Program-made: the position numbers and the translations under genes
In this document: positions 36,343 through 43,520 of the stretch, piece by piece
Layout of the letters: the number at the start of each line of letters is the position of its first letter
How positions within the stretch are numbered: position 1 is the stretch's first letter
Assembly (NCBI GenBank): GCA_902611465.1
Contig: CACLZS010000003.1
Span: 1-64,000 of the forward strand
Direction of reading: 5' to 3'
From: an uncultured Pelagibacteraceae bacterium
GTDB taxonomy: Bacteria; Pseudomonadota; Alphaproteobacteria; Pelagibacterales; Pelagibacteraceae
DNA length: 64,000 nt
The notes under the pieces: generated by a model
Databases searched by the model: none
Told to the model about the DNA's origin: nothing
Seen by the model: the letters and a program-made list of their open reading frames with translations, nothing else

Positions 36343-36753
36343 TTATTTTGAAGCCTCAATTTTATCTTCTTTAGCTTCTTTAACTACAACTTCCTTTTTT
36401 TTCATCTTTTCAGCCTCTGATAAAACTTTACCATCTTTTGAAAAAATTTTGTTAATTCTTATTAGTGAATACTGTTGTCTGTGCCCGTTTTTACGTCTTG
36501 AATTTTTTCTTCTTCTTTTTTTAAAAATAAGAACAGTTCTCTCTTTGCCATTTTTTAATAATTCAGCTTCAACTTTTGCACCATCCACAGTTGGTGTACC
36601 TAATTCAATACTTTTATCATCTCCATAAGCTAAAATTTCTTTAAATTCTACTTTAGAGGCTGGATTTGATTCAGCTAATTTTTCTACTTTTATTATTTCA
36701 CCAGCTGAGACTTTGTACTGTTTTCCACCTGTTTGTATTACTGCGTATGACAT
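36343..36753 (-). CDS. rplU: 50S ribosomal protein L21 with C-terminal extension
   Basis: 23S rRNA-binding protein of the large subunit. The core (residues 1-103) has MSYAVIQTGGKQYKVSAGE, the YGDDKSIELGTP segment and the basic KKRRRKNSRRKNGHRQQYS motif. Canonical L21 ends near residue 103; this one has about 30 extra residues rich in Lys and Glu, ending EAKEDKIEASK. Extended L21 tails occur in other alphaproteobacteria. It is the first gene of the long minus-strand operon and has a good promoter and an AGGA ribosome-binding site just upstream. Confidence 0.95.
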   Translation of the reverse strand: MSYAVIQTGGKQYKVSAGEIIKVEKLAESNPASKVEFKEILAYGDDKSIELGTPTVDGAKVEAELLKNGKERTVLIFKKRRRKNSRRKNGHRQQYSLIRINKIFSKDGKVLSEAEKMKKKEVVVKEAKEDKIEASK

Positions 36754-36780
36754 TAACGATCCTAAATTTTAATTATCAGC

Positions 36781-36808
36781 AATATAGTCAGGGCCTTATT
36801 TTAGTCAA
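36781..36808 (-). promoter_or_regulatory. Sigma70-type promoter of the rplU operon
   Basis: Read on the minus strand: TTGACT (36808-36803), a 16-base spacer, then TATATT (36786-36781). The expected start falls near 36774, which gives a leader of about 20 bases with AGGA before the rplU ATG at 36753. It is the only clear promoter for the nine-gene rplU-to-rppH run. Confidence 0.65.
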
Positions 36809-36818
36809 GATGAATAAG

Positions 36819-37538
36819 TTAGAAATTATCCTTTAAATCTCTCAATTTTGAAAAGTTTTTAACGTTTTTTGATCTTAAAAAAATATTTGTTTGTAGTTCT
36901 TCTTCAAGAGTAGAGGGTATAGTTGGTATTCCTTTTGCTAACTTATTTTTTACTGTCTCAATTTTTGAAATTAGTCTTTTGTTATCTGAATCATACTTTA
37001 AACAAAAATCCGAATTTTTTAATGTATATTCATGTCCACAATAAATTTCTGTATCTAAAGGTAAACTCTTTATTAACTGTAAGGAATTAAACATTTCTTC
37101 ATGAGTGCCCTCGAATACTCTTCCACAACCTAATGAAAACAATGTATCTCCAGAAAATAATGCATTCTCTTTGAAAAAATAAAAACATACATGACCTAAA
37201 GTATGTCCTGGAATATGAAAAACTTTTGCTTCAAATATACCAGTTTTCCAAATTTCATTATTTTTTAATAATATATCTATTTCAGGTATTCTGTGTTTGT
37301 CCTGATCAAAACCGATAACTTTGGCATTATATAATTTTTTAAGCTCTTTATTACCTCCAACATGATCATAATGATGGTGGGTGTTCATTATAAATTTTAA
37401 TTTTAAGTCGAGACTTTCAATTTTATTTATTACAGGCTCTGCTTCGCTTGGATCTATCACAACAGCAGATCTATTAATTTCATCAATTAACAAATATGAA
37501 AAATTATCCTCTAAACATTTTATTATTTCTATTTTCAT
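36819..37538 (-). CDS. gloB: Hydroxyacylglutathione hydrolase (glyoxalase II)
   Basis: Metallo-beta-lactamase-fold hydrolase that frees D-lactate and glutathione from S-lactoylglutathione in methylglyoxal detoxification. The metal motif is THHHYDHVGG near 53-62. HIPGHTLGHVCFYF, FSGDTLFSLGCGRVFEGT and the CGHEYTLKN segment match glyoxalase II rather than generic lactamase-fold proteins. At 239 residues it is a little short at the C-terminus. It lies one base after metW, an arrangement also known from other alphaproteobacteria. Confidence 0.93.
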   Translation of the reverse strand: MKIEIIKCLEDNFSYLLIDEINRSAVVIDPSEAEPVINKIESLDLKLKFIMNTHHHYDHVGGNKELKKLYNAKVIGFDQDKHRIPEIDILLKNNEIWKTGIFEAKVFHIPGHTLGHVCFYFFKENALFSGDTLFSLGCGRVFEGTHEEMFNSLQLIKSLPLDTEIYCGHEYTLKNSDFCLKYDSDNKRLISKIETVKNKLAKGIPTIPSTLEEELQTNIFLRSKNVKNFSKLRDLKDNF

Positions 37539-37539
37539 A

Positions 37540-38136
37540 TTATTTCTCTAGTAAAAAAATACCTAACTCAGATATTAGGTTTTTAAATTTCAAATTTGAA
37601 GATGTAATTTTTGAAGTTTTTTGTCCATTTAAAGAAATTGTTTTAAAAATATTGATCCCTTTATTATGACAAAAATTATAAAAGTCTTGAATTGTACACA
37701 TATGTAAATTTGGAGTATTATACCATTCATAAGGCAAATTCTTAGTAATTGGCATTTCTCCTTTAAAAAGTAAATCTAATCTAACTTTCCAATGTCCAAA
37801 ATTTGGAATGGTTACAATAACTTTCTTGCCAACTCTTAATAAATCTTTAATTACATTCTCTGGACTCATGAAAGCTTGTAATGTTTGACTTAGAATCACA
37901 TAATCAAAAGATAAATCTGGAAATTGTTTTAAGTCATGCTCTGCATTACCTTCAACTACAGCTAGTCCATTTGATAAACATTTTTTGACTTTTTCTTTGG
38001 AAATCTCAAGTCCTCTGGCATCTACCACTTTATTTTTTAATAAATATTCCATCAAAATTCCGTCACCACATCCAACGTCTAGGACTCTTGATTTTTCATT
38101 AATTAATTCTGATATAACTTTAAATTCTTCTTTCAT
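37540..38136 (-). CDS. metW: Methionine biosynthesis protein MetW
   Basis: SAM-methyltransferase-like protein that partners MetX in bacteria using O-acetyl- or O-succinylhomoserine; it is thought to assist MetX activity. The motif-I sequence is RVLDVGCGDGILMEYL near 17-32. GNAEHDLKQFPDLSFDYVIL, LSQTLQAF, and FPNFGHWK-like VTIPNFGHWKVR with PYEWYNTPNLHMCTIQDF are diagnostic. At 198 residues it is of normal size. It overlaps the 3' end of metX by 17 bases. Confidence 0.95.
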   Translation of the reverse strand: MKEEFKVISELINEKSRVLDVGCGDGILMEYLLKNKVVDARGLEISKEKVKKCLSNGLAVVEGNAEHDLKQFPDLSFDYVILSQTLQAFMSPENVIKDLLRVGKKVIVTIPNFGHWKVRLDLLFKGEMPITKNLPYEWYNTPNLHMCTIQDFYNFCHNKGINIFKTISLNGQKTSKITSSNLKFKNLISELGIFLLEK

Positions 38137-39235
38137 TTATATTTAAATAAGTAGTGTTTAAGTAGTTTTTAATAGTGCTTAAAAAATCTGGGACATCTAA
38201 TAAAAATGAGTCATGACCTTTGTCAGTTTTAATTTCCACAAAACCAACATCAGCTCCAATGGCATTTAGTGCTATTACAATGTCCTTATTTTCAGAGGTT
38301 GGATACAACCAATCCGAAGTAAATGAAATAATAAAAAATTTTGTCTTACTTTCTTTAAAGGCTTTAGAAAGATTTCCACCATATTGTTTAGTCAAATCGA
38401 AGTAGTCCATCGCTCTGGTAATATATAAGTAACTATTTGCATCAAATCTATCCACAAATACAGAGCCTTGATATCTTAAATAACTCTCAATTTGAAAGTC
38501 AGCATCAAATCCAAATTTTAAATCAGATCTTTCTTGAAGATTTCGTCCAAATTTTTCTTGCAACCCTTTCTTTGATAAATACGTAATATGTGCTGCCATT
38601 CTAGCTACAGCTAAACCTTTGTCTGGATTATTTGTTTGTCCATCATATAAACCATCTTTCCAATTTATATCTGACATGATTGCTTGTCTTCCAAGTTCAT
38701 TGAAAGCAATATTTTGGGCTGAGTGACTAGCAGTACAAGCAATTGGTAAAGCAACTTTAGCTTTATTTGGAAAATTTGAGACAAATTGTAATACTTGCAT
38801 ACCACCCATAGAACCACCAGCTACTGCAAATAATTTTTCTATCTTGAAGTGATCCAAAAGATTATATTGGGCATTAACCATATCGTTTATTGTAATAACT
38901 GGAAAATTTGTTCCGATAGGTTTGTTAGTCGAAGGATCAATAGTTCCTGGTCCATATGATCCCATACATCCGCCAATTACATTTGCACAAATTACGAAAA
39001 ATTTATCAGTATCAAATGCCTTTCCTGGGCCAACTGCATAATTCCACCAACCCTCTTTATTTGTCACAGGGTTTATGCCTGAAGCAAACTGATCTCCAGT
39101 CAAAGCATGAAAAACCAATATGGCATTATCTTTTTTCTCATTAAGATTTCCATAAGTCTCATAAGCTAATGGAAAATTTGATATTTCTTTTCCACAATCA
39201 AGTTTAAGAGGTTGTTTAATTGTTATACTTTTCAT
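38120..39235 (-). CDS. metX: Homoserine O-acetyltransferase (or succinyltransferase)
   Basis: Alpha/beta-hydrolase-fold acyltransferase that activates homoserine for sulfhydrylation in methionine synthesis. The nucleophile elbow is VAGGSMGGMQVLQF near 138-151. NVIGGCMGSYGPGTIDP comes before it, and the catalytic Asp and His are in FTSDWLYPT and TDKGHDSFLLD. At 371 residues it is typical. Some MetX-fold enzymes use succinyl-CoA, so acyl specificity is not certain from sequence. The gene is preceded by a SAM-II riboswitch, so expression should fall when SAM is plentiful. metW and gloB follow. Confidence 0.95.
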   Translation of the reverse strand: MKSITIKQPLKLDCGKEISNFPLAYETYGNLNEKKDNAILVFHALTGDQFASGINPVTNKEGWWNYAVGPGKAFDTDKFFVICANVIGGCMGSYGPGTIDPSTNKPIGTNFPVITINDMVNAQYNLLDHFKIEKLFAVAGGSMGGMQVLQFVSNFPNKAKVALPIACTASHSAQNIAFNELGRQAIMSDINWKDGLYDGQTNNPDKGLAVARMAAHITYLSKKGLQEKFGRNLQERSDLKFGFDADFQIESYLRYQGSVFVDRFDANSYLYITRAMDYFDLTKQYGGNLSKAFKESKTKFFIISFTSDWLYPTSENKDIVIALNAIGADVGFVEIKTDKGHDSFLLDVPDFLSTIKNYLNTTYLNINERRI

Positions 39236-39270
39236 TTTACCAAAATTACCTATAATATTTTTGCTGAAAT

Positions 39271-39323
39271 GAATTGTGAGAAAAAAAACTTATTTAGCAG
39301 GTTTTTTATAGCGCTCGCAATTC
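39271..39323 (-). promoter_or_regulatory. Possible expression-platform helix of the metX riboswitch
   Basis: On the minus strand, TGAATTGCGAG (39324-39314, within the aptamer and its P1 3' arm) can pair with CTCACAATTCA (39280-39270) downstream. This gives ten pairs with one C-A mismatch. The pairing would break the P1 arm AGCGC, so it excludes the ligand-bound fold. It is inferred only by base complementarity. Confidence 0.45.
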
Positions 39324-39340
39324 AGTTAAATCAGCGCAGA
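39288..39340 (-). ncRNA. SAM-II riboswitch aptamer in the metX leader
   Basis: The minus strand reads TCTGCGCTGATTTAAC, then TTGCGAGCGC, then TATAAA and TGCTAAATAAG. This is the known SAM-II (metA element) consensus: P1 arms GCGCT and AGCGC, the conserved GATTTAAC loop, and the downstream GCTAAA strand that forms the pseudoknot. SAM-II is the class found upstream of metX/metA genes in alphaproteobacteria. The aptamer starts almost at the predicted transcription start and ends about 50 bases before the metX ATG. An eight-T run follows directly at 39281-39288. Confidence 0.9.
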
Positions 39341-39343
39341 AAC

Positions 39344-39372
39344 GTTTTATAAGATAGCTTTTTGGATGTCAA
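39344..39372 (-). promoter_or_regulatory. Promoter of metX-metW-gloB
   Basis: On the minus strand a perfect TTGACA (39372-39367) is followed by overlapping -10 options, TATAAA with 15 bases of spacing or TAAAAC with 17. Either places the transcript start near 39338-39340, right at the 5' edge of the SAM-II aptamer. The remaining 64 bases up to hisC are very AT-rich, with no convincing plus-strand promoter. Confidence 0.6.
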
Positions 39373-39436
39373 TTTTTTTTGAATTATTGATTGTATTATC
39401 TAATTATCTGACTATCTATTAATAAAAATTAGCATC

Positions 39437-40522
39437 ATGAATACCCCAACATTTAGGAAAATAACCCTACAAGCTTATAAACCAGGAAGATCTTTTTTAA
39501 GTAAAAAAAAAAAAATAATTAAATTATCAGCAAATGAGTCCGCCTTAGGTATGAGCAATAATGCTAAAAAGGCAATAAAAAAATTTAATGATAATATCTC
39601 AAAATATCCAGACGGAAAATTTAGAGATTTAACTTCTATAATTTCAAAAAAATATAACTGTAATCAAAACCAAATAATTTGTGGATCTGGATCCGATGAA
39701 ATTATTCAAATGATATGCCAACTATTTTTAAATAAAGGGGATCAGGTAATTGTACCAGAGTTTAGTTTTTTAATGTACAGAATTTATGCGCAAATAGTGG
39801 GAGCAAAGGTTGTATTTTCTAAAGAAAAAAATTTTAAAGTATCAAATAATGAAATTTTAAAAAAAGTATCAAATAAGACCAAAATTGTATTTTTAGCTAA
39901 TCCTAATAATCCTACAGGTACATATATTTCTAAAAAACAGTTATTAGAATTAAGAAAGCGTTTAAATAAAAAAATTTTACTTGTTGTTGATGATGCTTAT
40001 TTTGAATACATGCTTAACAAAGATTACAAATCAGGTTTAGAGATTTTTAAAAATAAAAGTAATGTATTTATATTGAGAACTTTTTCTAAAATTTATGGAC
40101 TCGCTTCTTTAAGAGTTGGATGGGGATATGGAAGTAAAAAAATAGTAGAAGCTCTGTATAAAATCAAACCACCATTTAATGTTAATAAAATAGCCCAGGT
40201 ATGTGCTATTGAATCTTTAAAAGATCAAAGTTTTATAAAAAAGTCTGTAAAACATAATTTAGATTGGGCAAAAAAAATACAAAAGACATTGAATTTATAT
40301 AATATTAAGACAAACGATATTGGGCCAAATTTTTTTCTTTTAAATTTTAAGAATTGTAAACTTTCTGCTAACTTTGTAGAAAAAAAACTTGAAGCTTCAG
40401 GAATAATTTTAAGAGAGATGAATTCATATGGAATTAAAAATTGCCTGAGACTTACTATAGGAAATAATTACGAAAATAAACTATTACTCGATAAACTGAA
40501 AAATATTTTCAAAAATGTTTAA
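39437..40522 (+). CDS. hisC: HisC-family aminotransferase, probably aromatic amino acid synthesis
   Basis: PLP-dependent class I aminotransferase of the histidinol-phosphate aminotransferase family, 361 residues. KLSANESALGMS near 29-40, NPNNPTGTYIS, and the PLP lysine Lys218 in RTFSKIYGLASLRVGWG are clear. The next gene, overlapping by eight bases, is an arogenate/prephenate dehydrogenase. So the likely role is transamination of prephenate or of aromatic 2-oxo acids, though histidinol phosphate remains possible. The hisC-tyrC pair beside metX-metW also occurs in other alphaproteobacteria. Codons 23-27 sit on a 13-A run, an unusually slippery site near the 5' end of an intact frame. Confidence 0.88.
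   Translation: MNTPTFRKITLQAYKPGRSFLSKKKKIIKLSANESALGMSNNAKKAIKKFNDNISKYPDGKFRDLTSIISKKYNCNQNQIICGSGSDEIIQMICQLFLNKGDQVIVPEFSFLMYRIYAQIVGAKVVFSKEKNFKVSNNEILKKVSNKTKIVFLANPNNPTGTYISKKQLLELRKRLNKKILLVVDDAYFEYMLNKDYKSGLEIFKNKSNVFILRTFSKIYGLASLRVGWGYGSKKIVEALYKIKPPFNVNKIAQVCAIESLKDQSFIKKSVKHNLDWAKKIQKTLNLYNIKTNDIGPNFFLLNFKNCKLSANFVEKKLEASGIILREMNSYGIKNCLRLTIGNNYENKLLLDKLKNIFKNV
39503..39515 (+). repeat. 13-base A homopolymer inside hisC
   Basis: AGT is followed by 13 consecutive A before TAATT, encoding SKKKK then I. It is among the longest mononucleotide runs I noticed inside a gene here. It lies about 70 bases after the start, where a one-base change would abolish the enzyme. Confidence 0.9.
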
Positions 40523-41414
40523 AAAAATTTTAATTATTGGTTGTGGACTTATAGGGTCTTCAATATTGAGAGGCTCTATAACTAAAAAAATATCCAAACA
40601 CTATTTTGTTTTCGAAAAATCAAAAAAAAATATTCGAAAAATAAAAAAAATTGATAATAAAATAAGAATTATTAAAAAATTGGATGATAAATTATCTGAT
40701 GTAGATCTTGTAGTGTTATCAACCCCAATGAGTGAATATGAGAAAATTATTCCTAATTTAAACAAGTATTTGAATAAAAATTGCTTAATTACTGATGTGG
40801 GCTCAACTAAAGAAAATATATTAAAACTTAAAAATAAAAAACTATCAAAATCTCTTGATTGGATAACTAGTCACCCAATATCAGGTTCAGAAGTAAGTGG
40901 ACCTGAGCATGGAACTAAAAATCTTTTTGTAAATAAATGGTGTGTTGTAATAAGTGATAAAAATAAAATAAAACAAAGCAAATTATTGAAATTTTGGAAA
41001 AAATTAGGTTCAAATGTAATTATTATGGATGCAAAAATTCATGATAAAATTTTTTCAATAACAAGTCATTTGCCTCATTTAATCGCTTATAACCTAATTA
41101 AAACTGCACAAGACTTTCAAAAAAAACAAAATAAGGATGTCATAAAGTTTAGTGCTGGAGGATTAAGAGATTTTTCAAGAATAGCTGCATCCAATGAAAT
41201 AATGTGGAGAGATATATTTTTCAATAATAAAAGAAATATAGTCAGTGCAATAAACTTATTTATTAATAATTTAAATTCATTTAAAAAAAATATAGAAAAT
41301 TTAGATGATAAAACATTAAGAAAAAAATTAATTAATTCAAAAAAGGTAAGGCAACAGATATTAAGTTTAAAACAAGATATAGCAAAACCAGATTTTGGAA
41401 GAGATCAAGATTAA
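40515..41414 (+). CDS. tyrC: Prephenate/arogenate dehydrogenase
   Basis: NAD(P)-dependent dehydrogenase of the TyrA family that forms hydroxyphenylpyruvate or tyrosine. The Rossmann motif ILIIGCGLIGSSILRG is at the extreme N-terminus. VVLSTPMSEYEKI, ITDVGSTKENIL, SHPISGSEVSGPEHG and the helix SITSHLPHLIAYNL with its substrate-binding histidine all match the family. AGGLRDFSRIAASNEIMWRDI is the C-terminal signature. At 299 residues it has no fused chorismate-mutase or ACT domain. Its start overlaps the aminotransferase gene, which fits an arogenate-type or hydroxyphenylpyruvate route. It overlaps the opposite-strand NlpC/P60 gene by four bases. Confidence 0.93.
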   Translation: MFKKILIIGCGLIGSSILRGSITKKISKHYFVFEKSKKNIRKIKKIDNKIRIIKKLDDKLSDVDLVVLSTPMSEYEKIIPNLNKYLNKNCLITDVGSTKENILKLKNKKLSKSLDWITSHPISGSEVSGPEHGTKNLFVNKWCVVISDKNKIKQSKLLKFWKKLGSNVIIMDAKIHDKIFSITSHLPHLIAYNLIKTAQDFQKKQNKDVIKFSAGGLRDFSRIAASNEIMWRDIFFNNKRNIVSAINLFINNLNSFKKNIENLDDKTLRKKLINSKKVRQQILSLKQDIAKPDFGRDQD

Positions 41415-42157
41415 ATTGATATAACCTTTGCTACTTTTAAATTTACAGTTTTCTTAATTAATTTAATGGTCTGATTAATTGGCATGATTAATACCTTCTT
41501 TCTTGGTCCATATGCATGAATTAAATTCTTTGAATTTAAACAAATTGCGACATGTCCCTTCCAAAAAATAATATCTCCTTTTTTGAACTTTTTTTTTTTA
41601 ATTGATCCATTTTTAATTTTTATTTGGTCAATTGTATCTCTGGGAAAAAATTTATTATTAAATTTATAAAATATTTGTAATAAAGCTGAGCAGTCAATAC
41701 CATCAAAACTTTTCCCACCCCACTTATATTTGCAATTTAAAAAAAGTTTAAATATTTTTGTAAAATCTTTATTTTGTTTTTTTATAGTTTCTAATTCATT
41801 AAAGCTAATCCATTTGTTTTTTTCAAACATGACAAAATTATTATTTTTATTTAAAATTTCAATTTCTGATGAAAAAGGAAGGTATTTTTTTGTACCAAAT
41901 TTACTTTTAGGTTTTGAATAAATTTTAGATTTTAATACACTAACTTTATACGTCTTATCTAATCTTTTTTTAAACTTTCCAACTTTTATAAAACCTACAT
42001 AATGATCAAAGTCAGTTTTGATCTTTAAAAAATTTTTATTTTTTTTGATTACTTTAAATTTTTCACCGTATAATAATTGAGTGCTTATATTAGAGTTTTT
42101 TGATGCTAACTCATATACGTTCAAGTATGAATTTCTGCAAAAAAAGCTATTTTGCAC
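41411..42157 (-). CDS. NlpC/P60-family peptidoglycan hydrolase with SH3-like region
   Basis: Probable cysteine peptidase that cuts peptidoglycan stem peptides (gamma-D-Glu-diaminopimelate type). The C-terminal half is an NlpC/P60 domain with Cys156 in GIDCSALLQ, His202 in GHVAICL and a third polar residue, His214, in LIHAYG. The N-terminal 120 residues resemble bacterial SH3 repeats (LLYGEKFKVIKK). I see no clear signal peptide, as in the related dipeptidyl-peptidase VI family, so it may act on recycled peptides in the cytoplasm. It begins with GTG and overlaps the end of the AmpG-like permease gene by 11 bases, a context that supports muropeptide recycling. Confidence 0.88.
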   Translation of the reverse strand: MQNSFFCRNSYLNVYELASKNSNISTQLLYGEKFKVIKKNKNFLKIKTDFDHYVGFIKVGKFKKRLDKTYKVSVLKSKIYSKPKSKFGTKKYLPFSSEIEILNKNNNFVMFEKNKWISFNELETIKKQNKDFTKIFKLFLNCKYKWGGKSFDGIDCSALLQIFYKFNNKFFPRDTIDQIKIKNGSIKKKKFKKGDIIFWKGHVAICLNSKNLIHAYGPRKKVLIMPINQTIKLIKKTVNLKVAKVISI

Positions 42158-43520
42158 CGATTTTTACTTTATTCCTTATAAACGAAAGACAAATTAGTGA
42201 AGGTATCACCATAACAGTTGTTATTACAAAAAAAGTACCCCAGTCTCCATTTAACCAATCTACCAACGCTCCTGACGATGAGGCAAGCGTTGTTCTTCCA
42301 GCTGTCCCAATTGATGCCAATAATGCATATTGAGTAGCTGTATAGGTTCTATCCACTAACAATGATATAAAGGCAACAAATGCAACAGTAGCGAATGCTG
42401 CAGTTATGTCATCTGCAATTACAGCTATTGCAAATAAAAGTTCAGATTTACCTGTCCAAGCTAAAACTGCAAAAATAAGATTTGTTAGAGCCATTAAACC
42501 ACCGGCAAAAAACATTGTTTTAATGGTTCCAGCTCGCATTGCCATTATTCCACCAAGTAAAGTGAAAACTACAGTAGTAATCCATCCTAATCCTTTAGAA
42601 TAAATAGCTATTTGACCCTTAGAAAAACCAATTTCCTTGTAAAAAACAATCGACATCCGACCTAAAAATGCTTCTCCGATCTTGAATAAAAATACAAAAC
42701 CTAAAATTCCTAGTGCAATTGCTAATCCATTTTTTTTGAAAAAACTAATTATTGGTCCACCAATCGTTCCTGTAATATAAGCAACAAAATTTGTTAAAAT
42801 ATTGTTGGATCCAAGCTTATCTCTAATTATTTGATCTGTTGCTTTTTGATTATTTACTCTATTAAAATCAATTGTTTCGTGAACAAACATCAAACCTATA
42901 TTCATCAAAATAATCAAAATTCCTAAAACTAAAAAAGTAGCCTGCCAATAATCTGCTACGCCCATGTTTTCAAAAAATTCTGCAGTAAATAATGCTACAA
43001 CACCTCCTAATTTATACCCTGTCCACCATCCAACAACTGCCATAGCAGCTCCAGCGGCCATAGATTTTCCTTCATTTGAATTAATCTGTTCAATTCTTAG
43101 TGCATCAACAGTAATATCTTGAGTAGCAGAGGCAATAGCAATTACTAATCCAATACTAATTAAAAGTGCTAGGTTTTGAGTAGGATTAATAAAACTCCAA
43201 ACTATCAAGCTTAGTAAAATAATTATTTGCATTAATACAATCCACCCACGTCTATGTCCTAATTTTTTTGTTAAAAATGGAATTTGTACTCTATCAATTA
43301 TCGGAGCCCATAAATAATTAAAGGCATACACCCCAAATATTAATCCTGCCCAACCAATTGTTGATCTACTTAATCCTTCTTCCTTAAGCCAAAGACTTAA
43401 GCTACTTGCAATTAATACCCATGGAAAACCACTTATTGCTCCTAGAAGCAATATTCTTAACATCCTTATATCTTTATAAACTAATAATGAGTCAACCCAG
43501 CTTTGTTTTGTTTCAAACAT
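42147..43520 (-). CDS. ampG: AmpG-like major facilitator permease
   Basis: Polytopic MFS protein of about 457 residues with roughly 12 to 14 hydrophobic segments. The start of the first domain, LLLGAISGFPWVLIASSLSL, and LAPIIDR-like FNYLWAPIIDRVQIPFL with GHRRGW match the AmpG muropeptide permease family, which imports GlcNAc-anhydroMurNAc peptides. ATQDITVDALRIEQ is a further AmpG signature. I place the start at the ATG at 43520, which overlaps the trkH stop as TAATG and has GGAG nine bases upstream. A TTG 15 bases earlier extends the frame but lacks such a site. The NlpC/P60 gene follows with an overlap, so the two may form a recycling pair. Confidence 0.85.
   Translation of the reverse strand: MFETKQSWVDSLLVYKDIRMLRILLLGAISGFPWVLIASSLSLWLKEEGLSRSTIGWAGLIFGVYAFNYLWAPIIDRVQIPFLTKKLGHRRGWIVLMQIIILLSLIVWSFINPTQNLALLISIGLVIAIASATQDITVDALRIEQINSNEGKSMAAGAAMAVVGWWTGYKLGGVVALFTAEFFENMGVADYWQATFLVLGILIILMNIGLMFVHETIDFNRVNNQKATDQIIRDKLGSNNILTNFVAYITGTIGGPIISFFKKNGLAIALGILGFVFLFKIGEAFLGRMSIVFYKEIGFSKGQIAIYSKGLGWITTVVFTLLGGIMAMRAGTIKTMFFAGGLMALTNLIFAVLAWTGKSELLFAIAVIADDITAAFATVAFVAFISLLVDRTYTATQYALLASIGTAGRTTLASSSGALVDWLNGDWGTFFVITTVMVIPSLICLSFIRNKVKIGAK

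Noticed and set aside
36760..36818. tRNA-like or leader RNA in the rplU-gloB gap
   Set aside because: No cloverleaf can be drawn in 65 bases; the region is explained by the rplU promoter and a leader of about 20 bases.
39288..39340. SAM-V riboswitch (also known in SAR11)
   Set aside because: The GATTTAAC loop, GCGCT/AGCGC stem and GCTAAA strand fit SAM-II; I see no second SAM aptamer beside it.
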